DNA of 64,000 nucleotides, taken from Andrena cerasifolii (taxonomy: Eukaryota; Arthropoda; Insecta; Hymenoptera; Andrenidae). Of the stretch, positions 11,390-23,100 are shown one piece after another. The notes beneath the pieces are model-generated. The model saw nothing but the letters and a program-made list of their open reading frames with translations, had not been told where the DNA came from and did not search any database. Numbering within the stretch: the stretch's first letter is position 1; each line of letters starts with the position of its first letter. The stretch is from assembly GCF_050908995.1 (NCBI RefSeq), contig NC_135125.1, positions 16,207,011 through 16,271,010 of the forward strand. The letters are read 5' to 3'. Both the position numbers and the translations under genes were made by a program.

Positions 11390-14300
11390 CTATGTGGGGT
11401 CTGTCGCATAAATGTAGCCTTGTTGCTGAAGTACGTACAAGCGTTTTTCAACGGCGTCTTTGTCTGCAAAGGAAAGCGAAACGTTACCTCTTGGCGATTT
11501 CTATATTCGAGATAAAAGCATTCTAGGCGGAAGAAAAGAAGAGTTAACGCAGTTTGTTGAAAATAAAAACAAATTACATTTAATAAGGAGGGCTCTATCT
11601 TGACTGTGACTGACATGCTGTGATAAAGAATGCAGCAATATCTGTGCCGTGTGATACCGCTGGAAGCATTCCGCGGGATTGCCAAACAACTCGTCGAGCG
11701 CTGCTGACTGACACTGGTAAAGAAAAAAAGTGTACGCATAAGTATACAGGCAGAGTTATTCTACGAATAAAGACCAATGGAATATACCGGGTGCTTACCA
11801 TTTGTATGGCATGGTTGTAGAGGATTTTGTCTGCAGTAGCTCCTGTCTGGTGAAGGAGGCCAGCGCTATTGAGCTGTTTGCATTCTGTGAGGCACGTTCT
11901 GAACTTCTCATTCATGGTATTGACAACTGGAACAAGATCCCCTTAAAGTTGCATTCGAAATGTGGCGCTATCAATTCTAATCCCGATAAATTTAGCTATC
12001 ATAGAGGTTCACCTTCTTTAACACTAGCAGTCGGCTGTAACCTGCCGGCTTTCAGTTGTTGAGTCGCCAGACTTAATCCAGAACTGAGCCACTGAAGAGC
12101 CCTGACCAGTAGAATCACTTGTTCGGCTCTTCTCCTTGTCGCTGCGTTGCTCGCCTGCTCGATGCCGCCCAGAGGCGCGCCCAAAGGTCCCGCTCTTGTT
12201 CTCGCCACCTCGCACACGCATTCGCACAATGCAACAACAAAGTTTAACTTGGCTAATATTTCGTTGTGTCCTCGTTCCAAAAGCGTCTCCTCTGGGAGTT
12301 CGGGTGCGATGAACGTCAACGGGCGATCATCTATTGTTGTAGTGCTCACCTCTGGCAGAAGGTTTTGGAAACTACCCGCCTCTGTGAATTCATTACCAAG
12401 CGACATAAGTAATTTGTTGACGCCTCCTCTAACCGCAGCGAGAGATCTAAGTACCAGATATTTCGGGAAGAGTGACAGCTCTTGTACCAAAGGGAATAAC
12501 AGGCGAATGCCTCAGTGTGTTGTTGTTATCCTGGAACGCTCTCGACGTAGGTGAGCCCAACACTGCCAAAGGCCCTGTCAGCAGTGGCGAGGACGCACTG
12601 TTATTTCCAGTCGAACGTCGCAATGGTGACGTTCCACTAGACGTGTGCGAATGCCTTGCCACAGGACTGACTTGCCATGCGTTTGGCGGCGGCGGTGTCT
12701 CGCTTAATCTAACAATCGTTACAGTAAAGTCAGACCATGCGGCAACCAAACGAGACGGTTTATGCGTACAGCGTTCTCATACCTTCTACTTGGTGGCGTA
12801 CCAATGACAAACTGAACACTCGGTGGGCTAAGGGAGCCAATATCGGGGGCATGACTCCTGTGAGAATCCACACTGCGTTTCATACTAATCGGTTGCGAGC
12901 GTGGGACAACGCTGCATCCGGACCTTGCGTTAGTGCAAGGAGACGACGGCTGCGCAACGCTTCTCTGGGATGAAACAGGAATTGGTTCCGAAATGGGCAA
13001 GAAGCATGGTCTCGGTGGACTCACTGCTTCTCTACTAGTTTGTTTAATGTACCTAATCGATATATAGTAAAGTAATATCGCGAAGACATGATCATACGAG
13101 AGTCTTTGCGAAGTAACATTTCAAGTTACTTACTTAACCTGCTGCGTGTTAGGATTATTGTCTGTGTCACTGCTGAGATCACTCTGCACAAGCACAAAGT
13201 CATCTTCAGGACTGGAACACGGACTAGTAGTCTCTGGTTCTGATCGTGTAACAGCCGTGGCTCCTTCCTGAATTACTAATGTTCCTGGGGAAGCAGGTAG
13301 CTCGGCAGGAACTGGACTTGGGCTCTCCCTGGTGCCTTGGAGGAATGGATGGCCAAAAAATTCATCGAAAGGCATTCGGTCTCTGGCATTGCGTCTTAGA
13401 AGACCCAGTAGAAGATCCGATAACTCCGGTGAAGTTCCAGGTGGAATCCTAGAATAATCATTGTTGGAGTACATTAAGCGTGTTCTTCGTTGATAAAAAT
13501 ATATTTCAGAAAGTATGTCCTACTTAGGTCCAAGGTTTGCATTCTTTTCATAGAACAGCTTTAAAGCTTGAGGTGTATGAGCTTGAAATGGAGCCTTCCC
13601 AGTCAGACACTGAAAGACTATCGTTCCTAAAGACCAGAGGTCTGCTTTCGCGTCATACTGGAGCGACATTATAACTTCAGGTGCCATGTACATTGGCGAG
13701 CCACATAACGTGGCAGCCATTACACCGTCTTGTAAAAACCTAGCAAAACCAAAATCCGCTGAAACGTTAAGAGACAGACTCTTAATACTTTTATGGATTA
13801 AATATGATTAGATAGAAGAGAATGTAAATTTATCATTAATAAATCCTTACCAATCTTTAATGTTATCTGATGTGGTTGCGGACAAGCTTTACCACAATTA
13901 TGACTGAGCAAAATATTTTGTGGCTTAAGATCCCTGTGGACGACACCTTTGGCATGTAGCGCTTTCATTGCACCTGCTAATTGCTTCAAAAACACTCTGA
14001 TAGTATCTTCGGAAAGAGTGCCTTTTGCTAATGAACGCAATGCAAGATGAAATAATACAATCAGTACAGGTGACCATTATTTTCTGCAGGCATTCTAATG
14101 TTCGGACAAGAAAGTTTCACATGAAACGTACCACTTAAATAATCAGCTAAGTCTCCGCCATTACAATACTCCATAACCAGGAAGACATTATGATTAGACT
14201 CCTAAATGAAAAATTCTTATTAATGTCATCGTACGAACAGCATTTCTGCCACACGTGATTAAAAATATCTATTACTTGATAGCAAAATCGTTATACGAAC

Positions 14301-15938
14301 CTTACAATCCAATAATGCAACAACATTTTCATGATGTAATTCTGTTAGTTCCTAAAACGTAATGTTTTAGTCAAAAACTGAAGTCATGATACAGCAGTTG
14401 TCGAAGCACAATGTATAAATCTTTTAATAATATACATTAACTTTAAATTCTTTTAGAAAAGACTTCTCAACCCTGCTGTTCTCCTAATTTATACCTCGCA
14501 TTCGTATTCCGTCGGGTCGTAGTGACCCGGTGAAGCAAAGTTCACGGTTTCGTGTGTACTTTTGGATTTCTATGATTAATATTATATTTCATACGCAACA
14601 AATATAATGTTGATTTTTTCGATACAAAAGTTTCAAGTATATAATCATAGAAATAATAAGATGTAGAAAATAGTAGTATATAAAGATAAATTTTAAGTCA
14701 TTATTGATTTCATTCAGGTACCGCTTCAGGTACTTTTCCTGTATAAACTTGGGATTTCAGAACATAAGAACTAGCAGTATCGTATAGGGTCCATAATTTG
14801 CAGGGTTGCTCGAAACATAGTATTTGAAAGGGCAATGACCTCTAAATCCAAACAATTGTACATCTACTGTTGTTATATTTTCTCTAGGATTGTATAATTT
14901 TGGTGGTACTTCTACCCATTTCTCAAAAAGGACTCTTATAGGTGCAAGTTTATCATTTGCCCTTCTCTCTTCCCAATTATTGCTGTGTACTCTTCAGCGC
15001 TATCACTCCCATACTCGTACATTTCCAACATTGATTCTAACATATTTACAAAATTTAGGCACCGAAATAAATGCACGATGAGAATATATGAATTTTTATG
15101 TCAAGAGCATAATATCAACAATGAACCAATGGCCACAAAACAGTTTGAAAAGAGAATACACTACAGTCTCATCACATAAAAACATATAATTTAGATAATG
15201 CATGCCTAAAGTTTCTAATATGTAAACTTGAATTGAACAATCAGATTGTTTATAACTACAATTTTAGAGCTTCTTAGAGTACGCCCATAAGAAATGATAT
15301 AGTTTCAAGTTCTGAAATAATTTTTTATCAAATAATGTAAAATACTTGGAAACACAGTATCTGTTAAAACATAATCTCCATTTCGGGTCTTAAGGACCCC
15401 AGGAGAACAGCAGGGTTAAAGCAACGATCATTTTTCAAGAACGAATCGGAGCAAGAATGGTTCTAATTGAAACGACTTGTTTGGAAGTTAAGCAGGGGCA
15501 ACGGTTCCATAGTAAAAACCAAATAGCAGCAATGAATATAGAACAAATGCAGGCACCTTTTTCTTGCGAAACAGAAATACAACTATGAAAAAGTAAAAAA
15601 TGAAAGCGAAAATGTACACGGTGGGCCTCGATATCGTGTCAACAAACCTTCAGAATCTTGATCTCCTTTCCAAGCAGATTCTGCGACTTTGCCAGACTCT
15701 TCTTCGTGATACTTTTAATCGCCACCACGAAATTTGGTTTCTACAAAGAGAAAACGAAGAGCGTTGTTGCGGTGGATAAATCAACTCACTGTTACGGTGC
15801 CAGGACGGATTCACGGTTGTAGATCATGAGAAGAAGAAGGGAACTCACTTTACGATGTCTACCCCTGAAGACCACGGCGAACGCGCCGTGGCCTATCAGG
15901 TCCTTGGTGTTGTACTCGTAGTCGCCGACGATTTCCAT
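11390..15938 (-). CDS. Atg1: Autophagy-initiating serine/threonine kinase Atg1 (ULK1/ULK2 homologue)
   Basis: About 13 exons on the minus strand: 15938-15849, 15740-15648, 14351-14301, 14201-14132, 14027-13851, 13758-13524, 13448 to about 13139/13134, about 13034/13031 to 12783, 12708 to about 12547, about 12446-12013, 11926-11799, 11713-11578 and 11463-11390. The product is about 738 aa. The N-terminal kinase domain shows the P-loop GHGAFAVVF, the VAIK lysine, catalytic HRDLKPQN, DFG (ADFGFARFLQDG) and GSPMYMAPE. A Ser/Pro-rich linker follows, encoded by the low-complexity exons around 12.5-13.4 kb. The C-terminal EAT domain (EETLLERGHNEIL, LQWLSSGLSLATQQLKAG, NHAIQM-CQSAALDELF) binds Atg13 and FIP200/Atg17 in the family. 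The kinase starts autophagosome formation under TOR and AMPK control. Intron 2 (14352-15647) carries a decayed piggyBac-like element. The junction near 12446/12547 and one near 13.03-13.14 kb are uncertain. Confidence 0.93.
14471..15415 (-). mobile_element. Decayed piggyBac-like DNA transposon in Atg1 intron 2
   Basis: A 945-bp element bounded by perfect 15-bp inverted repeats: CCCTGCTGTTCTCCT at 14471-14485 and its complement at 15401-15415. It is flanked by TTAA on the right (15416-15419) and TCAA on the left (14467-14470), as expected for a piggyBac TTAA target duplication with one mutation. Subterminal palindromes containing GGGTC and GACCC occur near both ends (about 14514-14530 and 15384-15400). 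The inside encodes a broken piggyBac-type transposase on the minus strand. Full-length elements are usually over 2 kb, so this is an internally deleted copy. Confidence 0.85.
14700..14975 (-). pseudogene. PiggyBac transposase remnant
   Basis: Read on the minus strand, one frame gives DKLAPIRVLFEKWVE, then LYNPRENITTVDVQLFGFRG and HCPFKYYVSSNPANYG, ending at a stop at 14757. A shifted frame then reads SQVYTGKVPEAVPE before another stop. These match the conserved core of piggyBac-family (DDE_Tnp_1_7) transposases around the second catalytic aspartate, the VDVQLFGFRG region. The frameshift and stops show it is dead. Confidence 0.85.
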
Positions 15939-17952
15939 TCTTGATCGTATTAAATCGGCGATCGAGAGGAGGTTTCACCGATCTTCCACAGGCAGACTCA
16001 ACAGTTTACAAGCAGAGGACAACAGGCAAGAGAGATTCATCGCCTGCGGAAAGATCGATACGCTTGGGTAAGAAAAGTCGCGGCCCGTCGTGTAGTATTC
16101 ACGCGTGCGGTGTCGTTGATCCTTTCTGACGGTGCCTTGAAAGGGTTGCACGGTGTTGGTCTACATTTTGTCCAACCCCGTGAGTTTACATCGATCATCG
16201 GAACGTATCACCACACCGACAACAGGGCTACTCTTAAAAATACAAAACACGATGGAGCACCTACTGTGTGTCGTAGAATCACCGTCGCAAAATGTCAGGC
16301 GATCGCGCACAGAGGTCGTGTTAACGTCGGCATGGACGTGATCACCATACGCAACACCCGTCTCCAAAAGTGTCTACGAATCACCACGAATTTACACGCG
16401 AAGAAGTGCAAGGTTCTATAGAATTTTGTATTGCCGGGGTTATTCGTCGTGACTCAATTTCCACCGCATCTTCGATGAATCATAAAATGCTACACTTACA
16501 TGGGAATGATCTTTCTGATTAGGTGCTGCATGGTGCGCACTGCGTGGCATACCGATGCTAATAATAAACTAAATCATGCGTCTGTTTCTGGTAGAGAGAT
16601 TCTTACGTAGCTTATCCATGGCGAAAAGAGTAGTGTTTATATGTTGTTGTACTTGAGTTTTTGAAATATTGATTATTTATTCATTCTGGAGATATAGATT
16701 ATAGTACTTCGTTCGATTAAAGTGTTTATGAACGAAACATTTTAAGGGGGCTACAGGTTGGTAACGTACGGCACTGCGGGATGTAGAATATAACTACAGT
16801 CAGCTGTGGACTCATGTGGACTGTAGAGCGCACATCATGCACACTACTATTTATATTAGGGTGGTACTTATTTTCGACTTTTGAATTTTCTTCGGAGCAC
16901 ACTCCAGAATAGTTCCAAATAATTAAAAAAAATCCGTGTAAAGTTAGAGCTCGATCGGATAACGGGAGAGGGTGCCCCTGGGCCTTAAACATTTCAATCA
17001 TTATTTAACAGCTCGCGAAGTCGATTTTGTATAATATCCTCCAAGTTATTGATTAAATAAAAAAATATGTCAAAGAAAAGTTGTAGATCCGGACAAGGAG
17101 CATCTTTTATGTTCTATTACTTTTTCTCGTGCGACAAACGGTTTTCGAAAAAAGTTTTTTTTTATGAAAAAAAATTTAGAGCACTTACACCCTAATGTAT
17201 ATATACGCGGACTCAAATAGTCCAACGTTATCTTCGCAGGTATAGACATCATTCTACTATTCCGTAAATGTGATTACAATGAAAGCATATCATTTTAGTG
17301 GCTTCCCAATCGATTTCAAAAGTGACGATTATTGGGACATTTCAGTATGATATTAGCAAATAGTTCTTCCGATCTGTGGCAACATTTCCGTGTTCATTGT
17401 CTTTGAAAATCGTGTTTCATTACAATGGAATTATTCGCCAGTTTCTATTTATTTCTACCGCACACGGAAAATGTGAAAATTGCTGTATCGAAATACATTC
17501 TTAATTCATTTGCAAAGTTAACTTCAATATTAATAGATAAATCATCTTCAGTGATTTAAAATCGTTTTATATAATAACAATGCGAGTTAAATACAATTTC
17601 AATGAATCACACACGAGCACCGGTGACGATAATTGGGCGCGAAATTTAAATTTTCCGCTTCGTGTATCGATGATCGAACTGATTTGACAATCGCATCGAA
17701 ACCGTGGGATTCGTAAATCGAATTATAGTTTTAGATTAAAAAAGGTTACACTATATAAGTATATATAAACACTTTGCAGTGCAGGTGATGATATTATCGA
17801 AATTTGTCATCGTCAATATTGTATTAAATTTTTATGCCTATTTAGAATTAATGTAATTGTTAACACATAACCTTATACGGTGTGATGTACTTTCTCTCGA
17901 ACCTGTAAGAAGTAGCGGCGCAATTAAATTTTGCCGTATATAAATATACGCG
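15939..17952. other. Divergent intergenic region between Atg1 and CRCP
   Basis: About 2 kb head-to-head spacer. The left 500 bp next to Atg1 is GC-rich and likely promoter and 5'UTR. The right part is AT-rich and contains a possible small MITE (16855-17196). A 103-codon plus-strand frame at 16110 has no ATG start and no motif, so I do not call it. Confidence 0.55.
16855..17196. mobile_element. Possible small TIR element upstream of CRCP
   Basis: ATTAGGGTG at 16855-16863 is mirrored by CACCCTAAT at 17188-17196, both bordered by TA-rich flanks (possible TA target sites). The roughly 340-bp interior is AT-rich and non-coding with poly-T and poly-A runs. The repeat is short, so this is tentative. 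Confidence 0.35.
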
Positions 17953-18486
17953 ATGGAAGTGTAAGTGGCTACTTTTCTTCATATCTGTGATTATATCATT
18001 AATTATACGTTTATTGAAGATCTAACGCATCTTATTTCAGACTGAAGGAGTGTTCAGCATATTTAAGCAATTACGAAGTGCTGGATATTCTGCAGAATAT
18101 AAAAGCAAATAAAAAGCAAAAGATGAAGCAGAATCAATTGGCAACGATAACCTATCAGACTGTTAGATATTTAGAAGAGACGCCATGTAAAAAGCACTCG
18201 CCCGAAAAGATCAGAAAGTTTCTGAAAGCAATGGAACCTTACAAGCTGACTAAGTGCGAGAAATTGACACTTTTAAACGTGTGCCCTAAAACACCGCTGG
18301 AGATACAACTGGTACTGTAACATACTATGACGCAACATTTAAAGCCTGATGTATGTACAACATAGATCGTTCTTGCAGATCGTGGAAGACAGTGAAGATC
18401 GCTTGACGGACGAAGAAGTAGAGTCCTTGCTACAAGTGGTAGCTACTTATTTAGGCGAAGACGAGCAAGATGAGACAGATGGGTAA
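17953..18486 (+). CDS. CRCP: DNA-directed RNA polymerase III subunit RPC9 (CRCP)
   Basis: Three exons, 17953-17960, 18041-18311 and 18379-18486, give 128 aa. The first exon is only 8 coding bases (ATGGAAGT), spliced in phase 2 to the second. The sequence (LSNYEVLDILQNIKANK, YLEETPCKKHSPEKIRKFLK, LTKCEKLTLLNVCPKTPLEIQL, then EDSEDRLTDEEVESLLQVV) is the Rpb4/RPC9 HRDC-like fold. RPC9 pairs with RPC8 to form the Pol III stalk needed for initiation. The vertebrate orthologue is also known as CGRP receptor component. The C-terminal tail is acidic. It ends 137 bp from the DENR stop codon on the opposite strand. Confidence 0.92.
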
Positions 18487-18550
18487 CGTTTCTTTACTTT
18501 CTTTAAATTTATAAATTTTTAAAAAAATATTTTATATACGTTATGTACAT

Positions 18551-18565
18551 TTTATTCATAATAAA
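18551..18565. terminator. Bidirectional, nearly palindromic poly(A) signal of CRCP and DENR
   Basis: The 15 bases TTTATTCATAATAAA contain AATAAA on the plus strand (18560-18565, for CRCP) and AATAAA on the minus strand (TTTATT at 18551-18556, for DENR). The site lies midway between the two stop codons at 18486 and 18623. Confidence 0.65.
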
Positions 18566-18622
18566 CATGGAAATAGTATAATATTAAATACAATTGTGCA
18601 TGTGAGACTTTCAGCTGGCGCA

Positions 18623-19504
18623 TTATCTTTTCTGATCACCAAGGTCGTCTATAGAATCCTCGTCGATCTGAAAAATACATCGCGTTACATAAACTACACG
18701 CTTCCCGTTCGCACTGCAATTTTCCATCGCTCTTCTCACCTGTGGCCACTTCTCCGGAATCACCTCGAACAGATCATCCTTCACGTCTCCTTGTATAACT
18801 ATTTCGTCATCCCCCGTCACACTAGAGCCGCACGCGAATTTACTGCCAAAGAACTTTGCGGCGACTTTCAAATCTATATCTGCGAATTGCGAGTAGAGTC
18901 GAGTTGCGGAGAAATAATTCTTATCGAAATAACAGAGCAGATTAAGCGCCTTTTATTACCGAAAGTACTAAGACCAGTCACGACCGTGACTGATTTCTTC
19001 TTTCCTCTAGGTGCTCTAGAGACAGTCACAAACTTTGGAACATCCTCTTTCTTCTTTGCCTTCAGCATACCTTTGCCACCACGCTTCTGTCGTTTCTTCT
19101 CGTCCTCGCCTCCGCCCGCTTCGGTGGTGTTATCTTCCACTATTTGCGGGTAAATAAAGCGATGTAAAGTAAATAATTCAGCTGAAGTGAACTTAATCTC
19201 CAAAAATCATAATTACCCAGTTTAACTTTCTCAAATTCTGTCGGTAAGTTCCTTTCTAGCCATTGCTTGCACTTTTCATACTCTGGGTAATACTCGCAGT
19301 ACTATGGAAGAGATGAAATTTTCAGAAAAAGCTCGCGCATCGACACCTCGTCACGCGATATAGAATTCGAGAATCGATAGATCAGGATCAACATTGTTTT
19401 ACCTCGATGGGAAGAGAGCAGTTTCCGCAGTATTGTACTTGAATAGGATAAGTGACATTAGGATCCGGTCCTAACCGTAAATCTGGCTGCTCTTCCGCCG
19501 ACAT
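18623..19504 (-). CDS. DENR: Density-regulated protein DENR (translation re-initiation factor)
   Basis: Five exons: 19504-19403, 19301-19217, 19139-18960, 18879-18740 and 18667-18623, giving 183 aa (human 198). The N-terminus carries the zinc-binding cysteines in VQYCGNCSLPIE and YCEYYPEYEKC. A Lys/Glu-rich linker (GGGEDEKKRQKRGGKG) follows. The C-terminal SUI1-like domain contains KFFGSKFACGSSVTGDDEIV and QGDVKDDLFEVIPEKWPQ, ending DEDSIDDLGDQKR. DENR pairs with MCT-1 to recycle 40S subunits and promote re-initiation after short upstream ORFs; in Drosophila this is required in proliferating cells. It shares a 680-bp head-to-head spacer with clu. Confidence 0.95.
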
Positions 19505-20184
19505 TCTCTGACTCTTGCCGGTAACTATGCCCTAAGATCTAACCAATTCTTCGGAACGTTAACGCTCCCTTAATCCAACCGTTTTACCCTGCTCTTGCCT
19601 GTCCTACCCTTATCTTCCCTCAGCCTGCACCTTTCCACTACTCTTACAATTTTCTAAAGAATAAAGCACGAACTGTTACCTACTGTTACTTATTCAAACC
19701 GACACCGCAACGTAAGGTTAGAAATGGTTAGAAGTCCGTCATCTAGTAACATTAATCCGGTCCCGTTTCGAGTGCAGTTTCCAACGATCGCTGCCAATCA
19801 AGAAGCGTTCCGATAAGGTCCAACTGCGGAAGGGTTCCGCGGCGGTTTCGATCCACCGGCAACGGCCAACGGCGGCTGCCCGTTAGGGAATTAGACGCCG
19901 GTCACGTGACGAGGCGGGCCAATCGAAGTGGCGCGTTCGATAAGCCGCACCAGCGGAACACCAATCGCGCACATTAGACTTTGTACTTCGTTCGAAACGC
20001 ACGTGCGGCAGAGAGAAAAGCGGCTCAGAGTGGTCCCGGAGTTGGTGCGCTGCCTCGTGAAAAGGGACGGACGTTGTTTGGGAGCGACTCGTAGAAGGTG
20101 TGCGTGCGTGTTAACCGTGGGCATAAGGACGTGGCGAGGTGACGAAGGGCCGTGTGAAGAATCGCGTACGATCGTCGGTAAGAG
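19505..20184. promoter_or_regulatory. Bidirectional promoter region of DENR and clu
   Basis: A 680-bp spacer between two divergent start codons. It becomes GC-rich towards clu and contains the palindrome GTCACGTGAC at 19901-19910. No TATA box is evident. This is the expected layout for a shared housekeeping promoter, inferred from gene orientation and composition. Confidence 0.6.
19901..19910. promoter_or_regulatory. CLEAR/E-box palindrome GTCACGTGAC
   Basis: Perfect 10-bp palindrome with a CACGTG core. It matches the consensus bound by MiT/TFE factors (Mitf in insects) in lysosome and autophagy genes, and USF-type factors also bind it. It lies 284 bp upstream of the clu start codon. Confidence 0.5.
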
Positions 20185-23100
20185 ATGACACTGGGCGCAC
20201 AGATCGAGGCCTCCGCGGAGAACGGGAGCACGAAAGATCCGCTGATGAACGGCGACGAGGACGGAGCCGCTAATGGTCAGTAAGCCGATAATTCTCTGGC
20301 GTACGCCCTTTAATTCGGTTTCCGCAGTACGAGGTTAAAACGGGCCCTCCCGGCGACGTTATGTAATGACTCCGGGTGTCGTCAGGTTACCCTGCTCCGC
20401 TCACGTTAATCTGTGCGCTCTAATGACGCGGCCGCGGTCGAAAGCCGGGCCCTCCGTCTGTTATGTAACGCGCGAATTGTGCGAATCTATGTACACCGCC
20501 GGGGGTCATGTGAGCCACGAGCTTCGGAAGAGGGATGCTAGCAGAAGACGCGATCCTGTGCTAGCAGACGAATTTCTCCCGGTCCCGTGGCCACCGATTA
20601 TTACAGAGCGTGCCGCACGCTCGGCTTCATTCCCCGTGGACATTCATCGTCGTTAGGTTTGCAAGCAGAGTTGCACAAGACGCGTGAACGTATCTCGTTT
20701 GACGTGCTACATCCTCCGAACACGGCGTGTACCAGCGAATCGATGAGCAATGCCTCTGGTTCGGGCCGTTCGCACGCAGTTTCTTATATATTCGAAATGG
20801 TTGTGTCGCCGGTGTAACTGTGGAAAGCACCTCGGAGGAAATTAATTCCATACAAGCACGTGATTTGTTTCACTTGGGATGATGAAACCGCGTTACCTGT
20901 CCGCGGTTTGATTTTGAATGACGTTAGATTTGTTTTGTTAATTCGGTAGCATTTGTTTCGACGATACACTGGGATGTATTCTATTTCCTGATGCTCTTCT
21001 TTGATGAGTTGTGTTCAACAGAGAACGATGACTGAAACGGTTATCGAATTTAGGGAATCGATGTAATTTTAGGTATCGGAAACAATAGGTGTTTCTTTTA
21101 AGTTATGCGAACGTTTTCTTGATATCGAATTATACGGGTCGAAGGGTCTGAAGGTGACAGGTTATATCTACTCGCAATAAAAAATGTGCAAATTATGTTG
21201 CGGAATGATCGTCTTTTTTCACGTGAAATAATAATGGTGCGGTTTTATTACTGGAGACCATATGTTTAGGTTATTTCTTCAAAGGTGATGGTTAGTGGCG
21301 TGCGAGCACCATAATTTGAAAGGAGCCGGTGATTTTCCAAGGGGCGTCAGTGTTATTCGTCACTGTCAATTGACACTGGGCTTGTTCCGTTGACTTGCTC
21401 TGTTTTTAGAGCTCCCTTTTCCTGAAAAAAAGAGGCGAGGAAAACACGTGCATGTTAATGACCTCTCGTGCATAGGCGTAACTACTGAAGATGTTGGCGA
21501 CGTTCGAAAAAGTACAATGGAACATTTGTCTGAAAAATTGTTGTATGAAACTTTTCACCCACTTCAAAATACATTGGCTAGAATCGCGTAAAAGACATTC
21601 AAAATTAAGTTTTCTTTAGAAATCAAACTCGGTCTCGCGCGGGTATACGGTTTTAATTTAAACGATTGAAATACAACGACGGTGTTTTACAAAGGGGCGA
21701 ACGTTTCGAAAGAACAATGGCGAATTGCAAAGAATTATTGATAGCAGGGGTTATCGGTCTTCTTTCTGACGTTGCGTTTCGTTGTGCCTTGGTTCGGTTC
21801 CGATACAACAAAACGATATTTCGCCGCGGTATATCGAGCGGTTTTGAAACGTGGTTATATTACGTAAGTTATGTCATTACCGTGCGCAAAATATACTGTA
21901 AATCAGATTCTCCTAATTTCCCTACAATCTTACAGTAATTCCTCAGTCAAAATATATTGTACACAAAATTGTCTTGCAATTCGGAGCAAGAATATAAGAT
22001 TATTTAATATACTTTCAAATTCTAATTTGAACAAGTAACGGCACTAAAATGTTGACTGATTTATTCAACTTATTCACACATAATCGTCGTATGAATAATT
22101 TTGAAAGCAACCTTCGAAAGGCGGGAAAATACCAATGAAGGCGAATACTTAACGTTCTATGTACTTTTTTAGCAGCAAACGCGTATGGTCTAGCGGCGTC
22201 GTGCCTAATGTTTGCATTTCGATTCGAACGTCCATCGTTACGTCTAATTCACCTATCGCTTGTAAGATCGCGCTTATGTCATTACACAATCTTGTTTAAC
22301 CGGTAAACAGACAATGCCTTCGCGTGATTTCAACACAATTATCCTATAGATCCGTTTTCTTTTGTACTTACCACGTACGATTAGAGGAATATTGCATCTT
22401 TATTAGTCGGACTATAAGCTTCAAAGACACGAAACATAGGTTATGTTAAGAGGTTAGCGAAACAAAGATACCAGAGACTATAAGAATAAATACAATTTTG
22501 TTTTAATATTTGCTGCTTTTCTATTCTCCTACTTTTATAACGTTCCTCCAAAACATGTTTTTTAAAATGAATCGGCTGTTGGTTCACAGCCTTAGTCTTC
22601 ACTAGACAGTTAACAGATAAAATCTGAAGGAAATCCATAAAACAAGATAACGGACCCAAAACGATTTCGTGTTTGGATTTTTCTACGCGATCTTATCTTT
22701 GGGCTTCTTTCACGCCAGCGCCCCTTATCTTTTTTTTTTCTATCGATAAGGAAAGAATCCAAAAAGGACGATTTCGAAATGGAATAATAAAACGCCAGGC
22801 GATAAGGTCGCGATATAGCTTTGTAAGCGACAATTACTTTGTAAGATAAACTTGCGTGAGCTTTTATATATGAATATACATATCTTCAGGCCGACGAAAC
22901 CGAAGAATTTAAAGAATTAAATTGCTACGATAAGACATTTTTTATTGGAGCGATACTTGATAAAATATACATGTATTTTCAGTGTCAAGGTTTTCTCGTT
23001 GCAATGTTAATGCGATCTATCTTCTCGATATTTGTGCGGAACATTTGGGTTTAAAATAGTCCGAGTAAAATTGCGCGCTAACATCACCGAAAACAAGTAA

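Noticed and set aside
22180..22245. tRNA-like box sequences (TGGTCTAGCGG and TTCGATTCGAAC)
   Set aside because: Spacing and stems do not fold into a cloverleaf and the acceptor stem is absent.
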